From: Nitzschia sp. pyKryTriq1 | Lineage: Eukaryota; Bacillariophyta; Bacillariophyceae; Bacillariales; Bacillariaceae | DNA length: 64,000 nucleotides | Assembly (NCBI GenBank): GCA_956465555.1 | Contig: OY101127.1 | Coordinates: 62,001 to 126,000 of the forward strand | Direction of reading: 5' to 3' | Shown: piece after piece, positions 63,342 through 64,000 of the stretch | Layout of the letters: each line of letters begins with the position of its first letter | Numbering within the stretch: position 1 is the first letter of the stretch | Made by a program: the position numbers and the translations under genes | The notes under the pieces: generated by a model | Database searches by the model: none | Seen by the model: the letters and a program-made list of their open reading frames with translations, nothing else | Told to the model about the DNA's origin: nothing

Positions 63342-64000
63342 AAACCAATTTTGTAACCAAAAAGGCAGGAAGGAAGGAATCATAGAACCCAAACTACCAT
63401 CACTGTGTTGCTCTAGATGCATCCTTCTACTACTCGTAGACTTTACAATCAATAGTAGTAGTAGTAGTAGTAGTAGATACAAGGTAGTATACTATACACC
63501 ATACTTCGTTCCAACAACAGGCCGAGAATCTTCACTTTCCTCGTCCTTTACCACTACTGCTAGTAGTAGAATGGAGGAGGCAGCCACTACTACTCTCTTT
63601 GTTGCACCTACTAGGACGAGAATAAGGACCATCTTCTTCTTCTTCTTCTTCTCCTCCTCCTTTCTCCGCAACGGCTGCTGCTGTTGTGGCGCTGGTGGGT
63701 TTTGCGTGGTCATGGATGTGGTTTCGTTTTGTTGTTATCCTCGTACTTTTCTACGAACTACTACTACTAGCTAGTAGCTAGTAGTAGGGCGAATATGACA
63801 TTTCACGACGGACAAGGAGTAGTAGTAATGGTGGCGGACGCTCCAAACGAAAAGGATAAGATACAATAATGCTACTTGTTCTGCTCGACAGAATGGATAC
63901 CAATTTTTTTTTTTAAGATGAATGAATGAATGATAATCAAAGCTACCATCCGTGGTCTGCTCTCTACTACTACATAGTAGTAGGTAGCTACTACTACTAC
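63342..64000. other. Intergenic, window end
   Basis: TAG/GTA repeats (63452-63477, 63760-63790, 63965-64000), a CTT run near 63632-63655, and a poly-T tract at about 63905-63914. The ORF at 63244-63774 is composition-driven. No gene seen. Confidence 0.5.

Noticed and set aside
63244-63774. 176-residue ORF overlapping the 3' end of the secreted-protein gene
   Set aside because: It starts inside the previous gene in another frame and consists of runs of Cys, Ser, Phe and Thr from TAG/CTT repeats.
1-64000. CRISPR arrays, bacterial operons, phage or defence islands
   Set aside because: The window is eukaryotic nuclear DNA: spliceosomal introns, organellar targeting peptides, and ribosomal protein uL30 of eukaryotic type. 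The tandem repeats lack spacer structure.

Overview
The window is nuclear DNA of a protist alga, most likely a pennate diatom. The genes are widely spaced, sit on both strands, and are mostly single-exon; three have one short GT-AG intron that I could model to the base. Several families are typical of diatoms: DUF6824 proteins, a CRAL-TRIO/DUF6824 fusion, helicase-associated (HA) domain proteins, an LRR-like protein of a type I associate with diatoms, a secreted protein with a possible GPI signal, and a plastid-targeted Mpv17/PMP22 protein carrying an AFAP (ASAFAP-like) cleavage motif. Proteins are full of Asn, Gln, Ser/Thr and Asp runs, and the spacers are saturated with TAC/TAG trinucleotide repeats and the palindrome TACCGGTA. 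A raphid pennate of the Seminavis/Nitzschia kind is a guess; the sequence alone does not settle the species.

Layout. 1-5605: the 5'-truncated ribosome biogenesis factor RRP5/PDCD11 (+). 5606-13530: a repeat-rich stretch with four small ORFs (6470, 8582, 10577, 12517) that share a C-terminal hydrophobic helix plus acidic tail and look like a local paralog cluster. 13531-15414: GH18 chitinase-like protein (-), one intron, catalytic Glu apparently missing. 17233-20748: two divergently oriented HA-domain paralogs. 20749-23249: tandem and dispersed repeats. 23250-24470: Asn/Gln-rich nuclear-type protein. 25325-27088: GT47/exostosin-like type II glycosyltransferase. 27725-29785: LRR-like membrane protein with an NAT repeat. 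31281-32000: ribosomal protein L7 (uL30). 33073-34401: TspO/MBR protein. 34613-35902: TPR-like protein (-). 36407-38672: CRAL-TRIO + DUF6824 fusion (-), one intron. 39244-39744: small multi-pass membrane protein. 40263-43664: two RING-H2 proteins in tandem (-). 45828-47601: DUF6824 protein (-), one intron, with a fresh internal duplication. 48080-48973: transposon debris. 49586-50723: plastid Mpv17/PMP22 with a +1 frame break. 51620-58732: a 2370-residue disordered RS/acidic protein with arrays of DPF and DLF motifs and a folded C-terminus. 59530-60573: FKBP-type protein with a large insertion (-). 61947-63341: secreted, probably GPI-anchored diatom protein.

There is no operon logic. The genes cover ordinary functions (ribosome assembly, translation, ubiquitin ligation, glycosylation, lipid/tetrapyrrole transport, protein folding) plus lineage-specific families. 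The points most worth a second look are the small paralog cluster, the giant DPF/RS protein, the active-site loss in the GH18 protein, the Mpv17 frame break, and a 104-bp perfectly repeated element with RNA-like hairpins found 16 kb apart.
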